Source of the DNA: an uncultured Burkholderiales bacterium
Lineage (GTDB): Bacteria > Pseudomonadota > Gammaproteobacteria > Burkholderiales > Burkholderiaceae_D
Length of the DNA stretch: 11,408 bases
Assembly: GCA_937872165.1 (NCBI GenBank)
Contig: CALMOR010000239.1
Location: 1-11,408, forward strand
Reading direction: 5' to 3'
Under the pieces are notes generated by a model that did no database searches, was not told where the DNA came from, and worked only from the letters and a program-made list of their open reading frames with translations. Made by a program: the position numbers and the translations under genes. This document shows positions 1-8,343 of the stretch, piece after piece; position 1 is the stretch's first letter, and each line of letters begins with the position of its first letter.

Positions 1-3000
1 CGCCGCAACCACCTCGTCCGCTTCGTCGGCGACCTGCGACTCGCGGCCTGGCAGTCCACGCTCAACCTCGCCTTCCTCGCGGATCGCGGCTGGCGGGCGG
101 GCGACGCGATCGTGCGCACGCTGGTGCGCGTCCTCGTCACGCGGCGACGATTGCTCCAATGGACCACCGCCGCGCAATCGGCCCGTGCGCGCCGGCTCGA
201 TGCGTTCGGCTTCCTGCGCGAGATGGTCGGCGGCACGACCGTCGTGCTGGTCCTGTTCCTGATCGCGGCGGTGACGGGGCCCGCGTCGATGTTCACGCTG
301 CTGCCGGTCGCGCTGCTGTGGCTCGCCGCGCCGCTCCTCGCGCTGCGCGTGAGTCGTCCGCTCGTCGCGACCGCGGACCAGGACCTGTCGCCGGACGAGC
401 GCCAGCGGTTGCGCGCGATCGCGCGGCGCACGTGGCGCTACTTCGAGACGTTCGTCACGGCGGGCGAACGGATGCTGCCGCCCGACAACTTCCAGGAGGT
501 ACCGCAGCCCGTGGTCGCGCATCGGACGTCGCCGACCAACCTCGGCCTCTACCTGCTGTCGTCGATCGCGGCGCGCGACTTCGGATGGGCAGGTACCGGC
601 GCGACCGTCGCCCGCATCGAGGAGACGCTCGCATCGATGCGCGGGCTGGCCCGCTTCAAAGGCCACTTCTTCAACTGGTACGCGACCGAGGACCTGCGCG
701 CGCTCGATCCGCCGTACGTGTCGTCGGTCGACAGCGGCAATCTCGCCGGTCATCTGATCGTCGTCGCCAACGCATGCGAGTCGTGGCGCGGGACCGCCGT
801 CGCGTCGCGCGCGCGCGAAGGCCTCGACGACGCGCTGTACCTCGCCCGGCAACGACGGTCGGCGCTCGCCGCGCGGGACGCCGTGGCGATCGCCGCCGCC
901 TTCGACGACTTCGAGCGCGTCGTCTCGGGAGCCGGGGGCTTCGACACGCTGGTGATGGCCGCCGAGCGGGTGACGGCATCGGGCCGCCTCGTCGTGCGCG
1001 ATGCGATCGACGCGGGCGTGCCGCGCGACGACGCAGCGGGCGACGCAGCGGACGACGCAGCGGCGCATGCCGACGCGAAGGACGACCTGTTGTACTGGGT
1101 GGCCGCGGTCGCCCGCGCCGCGAAGGAACATGCGGACGACGCATCGCTGTCGCGCGAACGCGCGATGGAACTCGACCGGCGTCTGACGGCGATCGCGACC
1201 GAGGCGCGCGCGATCGCGATGGCGATGGACTTCTCGTTCCTCGTCGACACCGACCGCAAGCTGCTGTCGATCGGCTACTCGCTGGCGGAGAACCGGCTCG
1301 ATCCGAGCTGCTACGACCTGCTCGCATCGGAAGCGCGGCTCGCGAGCCTGTTCGCGATCGCCAAGGGCGACGTGTCGACGAAGCACTGGTTCCACCTCGG
1401 CCGCGCGGCCACGCCGGTCGGCAACGGCTCCGCGCTGCTGTCGTGGTCGGGCTCGATGTTCGAGTACCTGATGCCGTCGCTCGTGATGCGGGCTCCGTAC
1501 GGCAGCCTGCTCGAGCGGACCAACCGGCTCGTGGTCGAGCGGCAGGAGGCGTACGGCGCGTCCCTCGGCATCCCGTGGGGCGTGTCGGAGTCGGCCTACA
1601 ACGCGCGCGACATCGACTTCACGTATCAGTACTCGAATTTCGGCGTGCCCGGCCTCGGCCTCAAGCGGGGGCTGTCGAACAACGTCGTCATCGCGCCGTA
1701 CGCCACCGGCCTCGCGACGATGATCGACCCGCGCGCGGCGCTCCGGAACTACGCGCGTCTCGAGGAGCGGGGCGGCCTCGGCCGCTACGGCTACTACGAC
1801 GCGCTCGACTTCACGCGTTCGCGCATCCCCGAAGGCGAGGACGTCGCGGTGGTCCGCAACTACATGGCGCACCACCAGGGGATGACCATCGTGGCCATCG
1901 CCGACACGCTGCACGACGGCTGCATGCGGGCCCGCTTCCACGCCGAGCCGATCATCGTCGCGAGCGAACTGCTGTTGCAGGAGCGCATGCCGCGCGACGT
2001 CTCGGAGATCGACCCGCGCGTCGAGGAGGTCAAGCAGTCGAGCGAGCCGGCTTCGACGAAGGGCGGCACGGCGCGACGCTTCGACGCGTCGACCGGCGGC
2101 CCGCCGATCACCCACCTGCTGTCGAACGGCCGCTACACGGTGATGGTGACGTCGTCCGGTGCCGGCTACAGCCGCTGGGACGACCTCGCGGTCACTCGCT
2201 GGCGCGAAGACCCGACGCGCGACGCGGACGGCGCGTTCGTGTTCCTGCGCGACGTGCAGAGCGACGACCTGTGGACGGCGACCAACCAGCCGTTCGCCGG
2301 CAATGCCGAACAGGCGGAGGTGTGGTTGACCGAGGAGCACGCCACCTTCACTCGCCGCGACGGACGCCTGGCGACGACGCTCGAGGTGGTGGTCTCGGGC
2401 GAGGACGATGCCGAGGTGCGTCGCATCACGCTGACCAACAGCAGTCGCCGCGAACGCGAGCTCGAGCTCACGTCGTATGCCGAACTCGTGTTGACGACGC
2501 CGTCGACCGACAACGCGCATCCGGCGTTCGCGAAGATGTTCGTCGAGACCGAGTACCTCGCCGACTTCGACGCGCTGATCGCGACGCGGCGACCACGGAC
2601 CGCGACGGAGCCGCAGGTCTGGGCCGCGCACTTCGTCGTCGTCGACGGCGGCTCGGAGGCGCCGATCCAGTACGAGACCGACCGCGCGCGTTTCCTCGGT
2701 CGCGGCGGCCATCCCGGCAAGGCCGCGGCGCTGAGCGACGGCCGCGCGTTGTCGAACACGGTCGGTACGGTCCTCGACCCGATCTTCTCGATGCGCTGTC
2801 GCGTGACGGTGGCGCCGGGCCGGTCGCTGCAGGTGTCGTACTGGACGCTGGTCGCCTCCTCGCGCGACGAGCTCGTCGACCTGATCGACCGCCACAACGA
2901 TCGCAGCGCGTTCGATCGTGCGAAGACCTTCGCGTGGACGCGGGCCCAGGTGCAGCTGCGTCACCTCGGCATCGCGCCCGAGGAAGCCGCCGACTTCCAG

Positions 3001-5979
3001 ACGCTCGCGGCGCCGCTGATCCAGGCCGACGCCCGCTTCCGCATCGCGCCCGACGCGATCCGCCGCGGACTCGGGCCGCAGTCGCGGCTGTGGCCGCTGT
3101 CGATCTCGGGCGACCTGCCGATCGTCGTGCTGCGCATCGACGACATCGACGACATGGCGCAGGTGCGGCAGCTGCTGAGGGCGCACGAGTTGTGGCGCGC
3201 GAAGCGACTCGTCGTCGACCTCGTCATCCTCAACGAACGCGCGGCCTCGTACGTGCAGGACCTGCAGGCCGCGATCGAGACCGCGCAGCGCAGCAGCCTC
3301 GCGCGGCCCGGCGCCGAAGGGCAACCGATGCAGTCGTCGAAGGGTTCGGTCCACGCGCTGCGCGCCGACCTGATCCCGGCCGGGACGAGGGCCATGCTGC
3401 TCGCGGTCGCCCGCGTCGTCCTCGTCGCGCGGCGCGGTCCGGTCGGCCAGCAGCTGCTGCATCTGCCGGCCGCCACCACCGCGTTGACGATGAACGCGGC
3501 GACGAACGTGACGAGTCATCCGTCTTCGTCGCTGCTGCCGCCGGCGTCGCCGTCGCGCTCGACGGCACGCGAGCTCGAGTTCTTCAACGGCGTGGGCGGC
3601 TTCGACGACGGCGGTCGCGAATACGTGACCGTGATGGACAACGTGCGCACGACGCCCGCGCCGTGGATCAACGTGATCGCCAACCCGGCCTTCGGCTTCC
3701 AGGTATCGGCCGACGGCAGCGGCTTCACATGGGCCGAGAACAGCCGCGACAACCAGCTCACGCAGTGGTCCAACGACCCGGTCTCGGACCCGATCGCCGA
3801 TGCGCTCTACGTGCGCGACGAGGCGTCCGGCGATGTCTGGAGTCCGACCGCGCAGCCGATCCGCGACGGCGGCTCCTACGTGGCACGACACGGCTTCGGC
3901 TACAGCCGCTTCGAGCATCGCAGGGGAGACGTCTCGCTCGACCTGCTGCAGTTCGTGCCGCTCGACGCGCCGCTGCGCGTCTCGCGGCTGACCTTGCGCA
4001 ATCACTCGGGACGCACGCGTCGCCTGTCGGTGACGGCCTATACCGAATGGGTGCTCGGCACGTCGCGCAATGCGCCCGGCACCTTCCTCGTCACCGAGCG
4101 CGACGCCGCGACCGGCGCGCTGCTCGTGCGCAATCCGTGGGGCACCGCGTTCCCCGACCGGGTCGCGTTCGTCGACCTGCGCGGACGACAGACGGAATAC
4201 ACCGGCGACCGCACCGAGTTCCTCGGTCGCAACGGCCACGTCTCGTCGCCGGCCGCGATGAAGGCGGGCGTCGCGCTGTCGGGTGCCACGGGCGCGGCCT
4301 TCGACGCGTGCACCGCGCTGCGCGCGCCCGTCGCGATCCCCCCGCACGGCAGCGTCGAGGTCGTGGTCCTGCTCGGCCAGTGCGCCGACGACGACGCGGT
4401 CCGTGCGTTGCTCGCCCGCTATCGCGAGGCCGATCTCGATGCGGTACTGAAGGTCGTCACGGACCACTGGGACGACGTGCTGGGCCGCGTGCAGGTGCGC
4501 ACGCCCGACCGCGCGATGGACGTGATGCTGAACGGCTGGCTGCTCTACCAGACGCTGGCCTGCCGCACGTGGGCGCGCTCGGCCTTCTATCAGGCGAGCG
4601 GCGCCTACGGCTTCCGCGACCAGCTGCAGGACGGCATGGCCCTGACGTTCGCGATGCCCGCGCAGACGCGCGCGCACCTGTTGCGCGCGGCCGGTCGGCA
4701 GTTCGTCGAGGGCGACGTGCAGCACTGGTGGCTGCCGCATTCGGGTCAGGGCGTGCGCACGCACATCTCGGACGATCGCGTGTGGCTCGCCTACGCGGTC
4801 GCGACCTACGTCGACGCCACCCGCGACACCGGCGTTCTCGACGAGAGCATCCGCTGGCTCGAAGGGCCGCCGTTGCCGGCCGACGAGCACGATGCGTTCT
4901 ACACGCCGACGCAGTCGGACGACGCGGCTTCGCTGTTCGAGCACTGCGCGCGCGGACTCGACCAGTGCATCGCGTTGACCGGCGCGCACGGGCTGCCGCT
5001 GATGGGCACCGGCGACTGGAACGACGGCATGAACCGCGTCGGGCAGGAAGGCCGCGGCGAGAGCGTCTGGCTCGCATGGCTGTTGCTGCGCACGATCGAC
5101 CTCTTCGCGCGGCACGCCCGGCAGCGCGATCCGGCGCGCCATGCGCGCTGGCTCGCGCACGCGAGCTCGGTCCGCGAAGCGATCGAGCGCGACGCATGGG
5201 ACGGCGAGTGGTATCGACGCGCGACCTTCGACGACGGCACCTGGCTCGGGTCGAAGGACAGCGACGAATGCCGCATCGACTCGATCGCGCAGTCGTGGTC
5301 CGTGCTGTCGGGTGCGGCCGACCCGACGAGAGCGGCCACGTCGATGGCGTCGGTCGAGCGCCACCTCGTGCGTCGCGACGACGCGCTGGCCCTGCTCTTC
5401 ACCCCGCCCTTCGACCGCACGCGTCACGACCCGGGCTACATCAAGGGCTACCCGCCGGGACTGCGCGAGAACGGCGGCCAGTACAGCCACGCCGCGATGT
5501 GGGCCGTGTTCGCGTTCGCGAAGATGGGCGCCGTCGACAAGGCCGTCGATCTGTTCTCGTTGCTGAACCCGGTCAATCATGCGCGGACGCGCCGCGGCAT
5601 CGATCGCTACAGGGTCGAGCCCTACGTGGTCGCCGCCGACGTCTACTCGGTCGCCCCGCACGCCGGGCGCGGAGGCTGGACCTGGTACACGGGCTCCGCC
5701 GCGTGGATGTACCGCGCCGGCATCGAGGGCATCCTCGGCCTGCTGCGCGAGGGCGACGTGCTCGCGTTCAGCCCTCGCCTGCCGGACCACTGGCCGGGCT
5801 TCGAGCTGACGGTGCGACACGACACCAGCCGCTACCGCATCGAGGTGCGGCGTCCCGCGTCGCCGTCCGAGGCGCCGGGCGCGCGTCTCGACGACGCGCC
5901 GCTGTCGCCGCGCGGCGACACCCGGGGCTACGCGCTACCGCTCGACGGCCGCGCGCACGTCGTGATCGTCGTGGTCTGA
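1..5979 (+). CDS. ndvB: Cyclic beta-1,2-glucan synthase, C-terminal 1992 residues (5' end outside window)
   Basis: The reading frame is open from base 1 to the TGA at 5977-5979, so the gene enters from the left. The first GTG at 112 is internal, because the residues before it already match the family. Full-length relatives have about 2800 residues, so the GT84 glycosyltransferase is mostly missing. Numbering from base 1, residues 1-75 are the end of the membrane region (motif VTRRRLLQWTTAAQ), with two hydrophobic segments near 81-95 and 100-117. The cyclising GH189 ('glycoamylase-like') domain spans about 163-660, with FFNWYATEDL at 223, WGVSESAYN at 526 and YMAHHQGM at 621. Beta-sandwich modules follow at about 695-965 and 1190-1460. 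The GH94 phosphorylase domain covers about 1500-1930, with GTGDWNDGMN near 1670; by analogy with cellobiose and chitobiose phosphorylases the second Asp of DWND (about 1675) is the general acid. ENGGQYSHAA (about 1823-1832) is the phosphate-site region. The family makes periplasmic cyclic glucans for osmotic adaptation and host interaction. No frameshift is seen. Confidence 0.93.
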   Translation, partial: RRNHLVRFVGDLRLAAWQSTLNLAFLADRGWRAGDAIVRTLVRVLVTRRRLLQWTTAAQSARARRLDAFGFLREMVGGTTVVLVLFLIAAVTGPASMFTLLPVALLWLAAPLLALRVSRPLVATADQDLSPDERQRLRAIARRTWRYFETFVTAGERMLPPDNFQEVPQPVVAHRTSPTNLGLYLLSSIAARDFGWAGTGATVARIEETLASMRGLARFKGHFFNWYATEDLRALDPPYVSSVDSGNLAGHLIVVANACESWRGTAVASRAREGLDDALYLARQRRSALAARDAVAIAAAFDDFERVVSGAGGFDTLVMAAERVTASGRLVVRDAIDAGVPRDDAAGDAADDAAAHADAKDDLLYWVAAVARAAKEHADDASLSRERAMELDRRLTAIATEARAIAMAMDFSFLVDTDRKLLSIGYSLAENRLDPSCYDLLASEARLASLFAIAKGDVSTKHWFHLGRAATPVGNGSALLSWSGSMFEYLMPSLVMRAPYGSLLERTNRLVVERQEAYGASLGIPWGVSESAYNARDIDFTYQYSNFGVPGLGLKRGLSNNVVIAPYATGLATMIDPRAALRNYARLEERGGLGRYGYYDALDFTRSRIPEGEDVAVVRNYMAHHQGMTIVAIADTLHDGCMRARFHAEPIIVASELLLQERMPRDVSEIDPRVEEVKQSSEPASTKGGTARRFDASTGGPPITHLLSNGRYTVMVTSSGAGYSRWDDLAVTRWREDPTRDADGAFVFLRDVQSDDLWTATNQPFAGNAEQAEVWLTEEHATFTRRDGRLATTLEVVVSGEDDAEVRRITLTNSSRRERELELTSYAELVLTTPSTDNAHPAFAKMFVETEYLADFDALIATRRPRTATEPQVWAAHFVVVDGGSEAPIQYETDRARFLGRGGHPGKAAALSDGRALSNTVGTVLDPIFSMRCRVTVAPGRSLQVSYWTLVASSRDELVDLIDRHNDRSAFDRAKTFAWTRAQVQLRHLGIAPEEAADFQTLAAPLIQADARFRIAPDAIRRGLGPQSRLWPLSISGDLPIVVLRIDDIDDMAQVRQLLRAHELWRAKRLVVDLVILNERAASYVQDLQAAIETAQRSSLARPGAEGQPMQSSKGSVHALRADLIPAGTRAMLLAVARVVLVARRGPVGQQLLHLPAATTALTMNAATNVTSHPSSSLLPPASPSRSTARELEFFNGVGGFDDGGREYVTVMDNVRTTPAPWINVIANPAFGFQVSADGSGFTWAENSRDNQLTQWSNDPVSDPIADALYVRDEASGDVWSPTAQPIRDGGSYVARHGFGYSRFEHRRGDVSLDLLQFVPLDAPLRVSRLTLRNHSGRTRRLSVTAYTEWVLGTSRNAPGTFLVTERDAATGALLVRNPWGTAFPDRVAFVDLRGRQTEYTGDRTEFLGRNGHVSSPAAMKAGVALSGATGAAFDACTALRAPVAIPPHGSVEVVVLLGQCADDDAVRALLARYREADLDAVLKVVTDHWDDVLGRVQVRTPDRAMDVMLNGWLLYQTLACRTWARSAFYQASGAYGFRDQLQDGMALTFAMPAQTRAHLLRAAGRQFVEGDVQHWWLPHSGQGVRTHISDDRVWLAYAVATYVDATRDTGVLDESIRWLEGPPLPADEHDAFYTPTQSDDAASLFEHCARGLDQCIALTGAHGLPLMGTGDWNDGMNRVGQEGRGESVWLAWLLLRTIDLFARHARQRDPARHARWLAHASSVREAIERDAWDGEWYRRATFDDGTWLGSKDSDECRIDSIAQSWSVLSGAADPTRAATSMASVERHLVRRDDALALLFTPPFDRTRHDPGYIKGYPPGLRENGGQYSHAAMWAVFAFAKMGAVDKAVDLFSLLNPVNHARTRRGIDRYRVEPYVVAADVYSVAPHAGRGGWTWYTGSAAWMYRAGIEGILGLLREGDVLAFSPRLPDHWPGFELTVRHDTSRYRIEVRRPASPSEAPGARLDDAPLSPRGDTRGYALPLDGRAHVVIVVV
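1027..1062 (+). repeat. Three tandem copies of a 12-bp unit inside the glucan synthase gene
   Basis: The unit GACGACGCAGCG occurs three times in a row, with only the second copy changed (GGCGACGCAGCG). It is a multiple of three and stays in frame, coding an Asp/Ala-rich run (DDAAGDAADDAA) in the GH189 region near residues 343-354. Copy-number change would add or remove four residues without a frameshift. Confidence 0.85.
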
Positions 5980-6014
5980 GTCCGGGTCGCGGCGCCTCGG
6001 GAAAGCTCGGGACC

Positions 6015-6683
6015 TCAGGCCGCCATCGCGGTCGCGGGGACGGCCGCGAGCACGTCGGCCGGCTCGGGCCGCCGGCGATAGTCCGCATCGACGCTCGCAT
6101 GGACGACGGTGCCGGTACGGTCGACGACGAAGGTCGCCGGCACCGGCAACTGCCAGACGCCGTTGCCGTTGATCGTCGCGAGGTCGATACCCCCGGCCTT
6201 GTAGAGCGCCTGCAGTTCGGCGGGCATCGTGAACGCGATGCCGTAGCTCTCCGCGGCGAACAGCGACGAGTCGCTGAGCACCGGGAAGGCGAGCTCGTTC
6301 TTCTCGGCCGTCGTCAGCGATCCGTCCGGCGTCTGCGGCGAGATCGCGACGAGGCTCGCGCCCTTGGCGGCGAGTTCGTCGAGCTTCGACTGCCAGGCGC
6401 GCAGTTCGAGGTTGCAGTACGGACACCACTGGCCGCGATAGAACACGATCACGAGCGAGCCCTTGGTCCACAGCGACGACAGCGTCACGAGGCGGCCGGC
6501 GGCATCGGGCAGCGTCGCATCGGGCGCGCGATCGCCGACCCGCAACGCGTTGGCCTCGATACCGCTGGCGCGGAGCTGCCTCGTCGCCTCCTCGGCGACG
6601 GCGAGCCGGGCCGGATCGATTCGCGTCGCGGCGCTCTCCCGCATTTCGCGGAGCTGGCTTTCGAGATCGGACGGCTTGCTCAT
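6015..6683 (-). CDS. Peroxiredoxin-like (AhpC/TSA family) protein with CPYC motif
   Basis: The predicted 222-residue cytoplasmic protein has a thioredoxin fold of the AhpC/TSA 'peroxiredoxin-like' type. After an acidic helical N-terminus (1-45) comes VGDRAPDATLPDAAGRLVTL (49-68), the usual entry strand of TSA proteins. FYRGQWCPYC follows, with Cys87 as likely peroxidatic or redox cysteine and Cys90 as partner, and then a late VPATFVVDRTG (181-191) whose proline before Ala-Thr corresponds to the thioredoxin cis-proline. The classical PxxxTxxC motif is replaced by RGQWCPYC, which separates this group from typical 2-Cys peroxiredoxins. Expected role is thiol-dependent reduction of peroxides; the reductant is unknown. 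The ATG at 6683 was chosen because AGGAAG precedes it and the domain begins soon after; the same frame stays open far upstream as a GC-rich artefact. It converges on the glucan synthase gene with a 35-bp gap. Confidence 0.9.
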   Translation of the reverse strand: MSKPSDLESQLREMRESAATRIDPARLAVAEEATRQLRASGIEANALRVGDRAPDATLPDAAGRLVTLSSLWTKGSLVIVFYRGQWCPYCNLELRAWQSKLDELAAKGASLVAISPQTPDGSLTTAEKNELAFPVLSDSSLFAAESYGIAFTMPAELQALYKAGGIDLATINGNGVWQLPVPATFVVDRTGTVVHASVDADYRRRPEPADVLAAVPATAMAA

Positions 6684-6687
6684 CGGG

Positions 6688-6693
6688 CTTCCT
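6688..6693 (-). promoter_or_regulatory. Ribosome binding site of the peroxiredoxin-like gene
   Basis: On the minus strand AGGAAG lies four bases before the ATG at 6683. It is the clearest Shine-Dalgarno sequence in the window and fixes the start of a gene whose frame continues upstream without a stop. Confidence 0.6.
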
Positions 6694-6784
6694 GACGGTC
6701 GTGTGGAAGGAAGCTGTCGTCGTTCGGCCCGAAACATTTCAACGATCGTCGGCGGGTCTGCGAGCTTCGCGATGCGCGGGCTGC

Positions 6785-6790
6785 TAGGGT
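6785..6790 (+). promoter_or_regulatory. Possible -10 box for the MFS transporter
   Basis: TAGGGT fits a degenerate TAnnnT -10 element and would start a transcript near 6797, about 22 bases before the ATG at 6819. No convincing -35 box lies 16-18 bp upstream, so this is a weak call. If it is right, the in-frame GTG at 6789 cannot be the start codon. Confidence 0.3.
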
Positions 6791-6818
6791 GTCGCGCTTC
6801 GCGCCCGCCCCGTCCTCG

Positions 6819-8006
6819 ATGAACAGAAGACCGATCGCCGTCGTCGTCCTCGCGCAGCTGTGCGGCACTTCGCTGTGGTTCAGCGCGAACAGCGCGGCCG
6901 ACGATCTGCGCCGGCTGTGGGGCCTGACCACCGGCGACATCGGCTGGCTGACCAACGCGGTACAGGCAGGATTCATCGCGGGGACGCTCGCGTTCGCGCT
7001 GACGGGCCTCGCCGACCGCTACGCGGCGAGCCGCATCTTCGCCGTCAGCAGCGTGATCGGGGCGGCCTTCAACGCGGCCTTCGCATGGTCGAGTCACGGG
7101 CTCGCATCGGCGTTGCCGTTGCGCTTCGCGGTGGGCGTCGCACTGGCCGGCATCTACCCGCTCGGCATGAAGCTGATCGTCAGCTGGGACCCGGGCGGGG
7201 CGGGCCGCAGCCTCGGTCTTCTCGTCGGCATGCTGACGCTCGGGACCGCGCTGCCCCACGGCATCCGCATGATCGGCGACGCGCTCCCGTGGCAGGACGT
7301 GATCGGCGCGTCGTCGGTGCTGGCCGTGATCGGCGCGGTGGCCGTGGCGCGCCTCGGCGACGGTCCGCACCTGAAGTCGCGCGCGGGCGTCGCGCCGATG
7401 CGCTTCGGTGGCGTCCTGCGGGCCTTCGGCATCGCGGACTTCCGCGCGTCCGCGTTCGGCTACCTCGGGCACATGTGGGAGCTCTACGCGTTCTGGACCC
7501 TGGTGCCGCTGCTGGTCGCCGCCGTCCTGTGCGGCGAAGCGGTCGCATCGCCGCGCGCGGTATCGGCCGCCTCGTTCGCGGTCATCGGCATCGGCGCGCT
7601 CGGCTGCATCGGCGGCGGCCTCGCGACGCGTCGCGTCGGCAGCGCAGCGGTCGCCTGGAGCGCGCTCGCGACCTCGGGCCTCGTCTGCCTGGTGTTCCCG
7701 CTCGTCGACGGCTGGCCGGTCGCGGGAAAGCTGGCGCTGTTGCTGCTGTGGGGCATCGCGGTCGTGGCCGACTCGCCGCAGTTCTCGGCGCTCTCGGTGA
7801 AGGCCTGTCCGCCCGAATGGGTCGGCAGCGCGCTGACCATCCAGAACAGCATCGGCTTCCTGCTGACGACCTTCTCGATCGCGATCACGAGCGCGGCCTT
7901 CGCGCCGTTGGGCGGCAAGGTCGCCTGGATCCTGCTGCCCGGTCCCGCGATCGGACTGTTCGCGATGCGCAGGCTGTTGTCGCGCGTGCCGGCCGGGCCG
8001 CCGTAG
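6819..8006 (+). CDS. Major facilitator superfamily transporter
   Basis: The predicted 395-residue protein is mostly hydrophobic segments separated by short polar loops, consistent with the 12-helix MFS fold. Helix 1 contains VVVLAQLCGTSLWFSANS (about 8-25). The loop between helices 2 and 3 carries GLADRYAASR (63-72), a form of MFS motif A (G-x-L-a-D-R). A longer polar stretch around 185-205 fits the central cytoplasmic loop, followed by YLGHMWELYAFWTLVPLL in the second half. The substrate cannot be told from sequence. The ATG at 6819 (MNRRPIAVVV) places a short basic N-terminus directly before helix 1; the in-frame GTG at 6789 would add ten residues and overlaps a possible -10 box. No strong ribosome binding site is seen. 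It diverges from the peroxiredoxin-like gene and ends 8 bp before the stop of the small gene on the other strand. Confidence 0.88.
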   Translation: MNRRPIAVVVLAQLCGTSLWFSANSAADDLRRLWGLTTGDIGWLTNAVQAGFIAGTLAFALTGLADRYAASRIFAVSSVIGAAFNAAFAWSSHGLASALPLRFAVGVALAGIYPLGMKLIVSWDPGGAGRSLGLLVGMLTLGTALPHGIRMIGDALPWQDVIGASSVLAVIGAVAVARLGDGPHLKSRAGVAPMRFGGVLRAFGIADFRASAFGYLGHMWELYAFWTLVPLLVAAVLCGEAVASPRAVSAASFAVIGIGALGCIGGGLATRRVGSAAVAWSALATSGLVCLVFPLVDGWPVAGKLALLLLWGIAVVADSPQFSALSVKACPPEWVGSALTIQNSIGFLLTTFSIAITSAAFAPLGGKVAWILLPGPAIGLFAMRRLLSRVPAGPP

Positions 8007-8014
8007 CGACGACT

Positions 8015-8236
8015 TCAGTCGACGCGGAACTCCGCGCGGATCGCGGCGCCCGCGCCGCTTCCGGCCTCGAGCTCGATCTCCTCGACGATCGCCGCGCAGC
8101 GCCGCGCGGTGTGCACGGTGGCGGCCTGCCAGATCTGCAGCGCGTCGCCCTTGTCCTCGATGAACATCCAGAACTTCTCGGTCCAGGCTTCGAACGCGGC
8201 GAGGTCTTCTTCGGTGAGATGGTCGTTTTTCGTCAT
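8015..8236 (-). CDS. Small conserved-looking protein of unknown function (73 residues)
   Basis: The predicted 73-residue acidic protein starts MTKNDHLTEEDLAAFEAWTE. I do not recognise a named family. Visible properties are a strongly helical, acidic first half rich in Trp and Phe (FEAWTEKFWMFIEDKGD, about 15-31), an alanine-rich middle with a single Cys (TARRCAAIVEEIELEAG, about 43-59), and a short basic/hydrophobic tail. There is no signal peptide or membrane segment, so it is probably cytoplasmic. The start at 8236 was preferred over an upstream in-frame ATG because the N-terminus after it looks like a normal soluble protein, while the extra 20 upstream residues are Arg/Cys-rich and cover the neighbour's promoter region. 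It shares a tail-to-tail junction of 8 bp with the transporter and diverges from the monooxygenase. Third-position GC bias in its codons supports real coding. Confidence 0.7.
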   Translation of the reverse strand: MTKNDHLTEEDLAAFEAWTEKFWMFIEDKGDALQIWQAATVHTARRCAAIVEEIELEAGSGAGAAIRAEFRVD

Positions 8237-8242
8237 CGCCGC

Positions 8243-8248
8243 ATTCTG
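8243..8248 (-). promoter_or_regulatory. Possible -10 box giving a leaderless transcript of the small gene
   Basis: On the minus strand CAGAAT (4 of 6 matches to TATAAT) sits six bases before the ATG at 8236. Transcription starting about seven bases after it would begin at or beside the start codon. No Shine-Dalgarno sequence is present, which fits a leaderless mRNA. No good -35 box is visible. Confidence 0.3.
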
Positions 8249-8295
8249 GCACGACGGCTTCGCTGAAAGGTCCTCGGGCCGCGCGCGACATCTCA

Positions 8296-8301
8296 TACAC
8301 T
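8296..8301 (+). promoter_or_regulatory. Possible -10 box for the flavin-dependent monooxygenase
   Basis: TACACT (4 of 6 matches to TATAAT, TAnnnT form) lies 42 bases before the ATG at 8344 and would give a leader of about 36 bases. It stands out in an otherwise GC-rich gap. The -35 position 17 bp upstream reads CTCGGG, which is not a match, so an activator or an alternative sigma factor may be needed. Confidence 0.4.
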
Positions 8302-8343
8302 GCGCGCCCGATCCCCTCGCAACCGAGCAACGAAAGTCGAACG

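Noticed and set aside
112..114. GTG as true start of the glucan synthase fragment
   Set aside because: The frame stays open to base 1 and residues before the GTG match the family's membrane region, so the gene is truncated by the window edge.
5980..6014. Terminator after the glucan synthase gene
   Set aside because: The 35-bp gap has no convincing hairpin or T-run.
159..6695. A 2178-codon open frame in another plus-strand frame across the whole glucan synthase gene
   Set aside because: Its translation is an Arg/Ala/Pro-rich low-complexity string without domains. Such shadows are expected in GC-rich DNA where stop codons are rare, and it runs on into DNA antisense to the peroxiredoxin gene.
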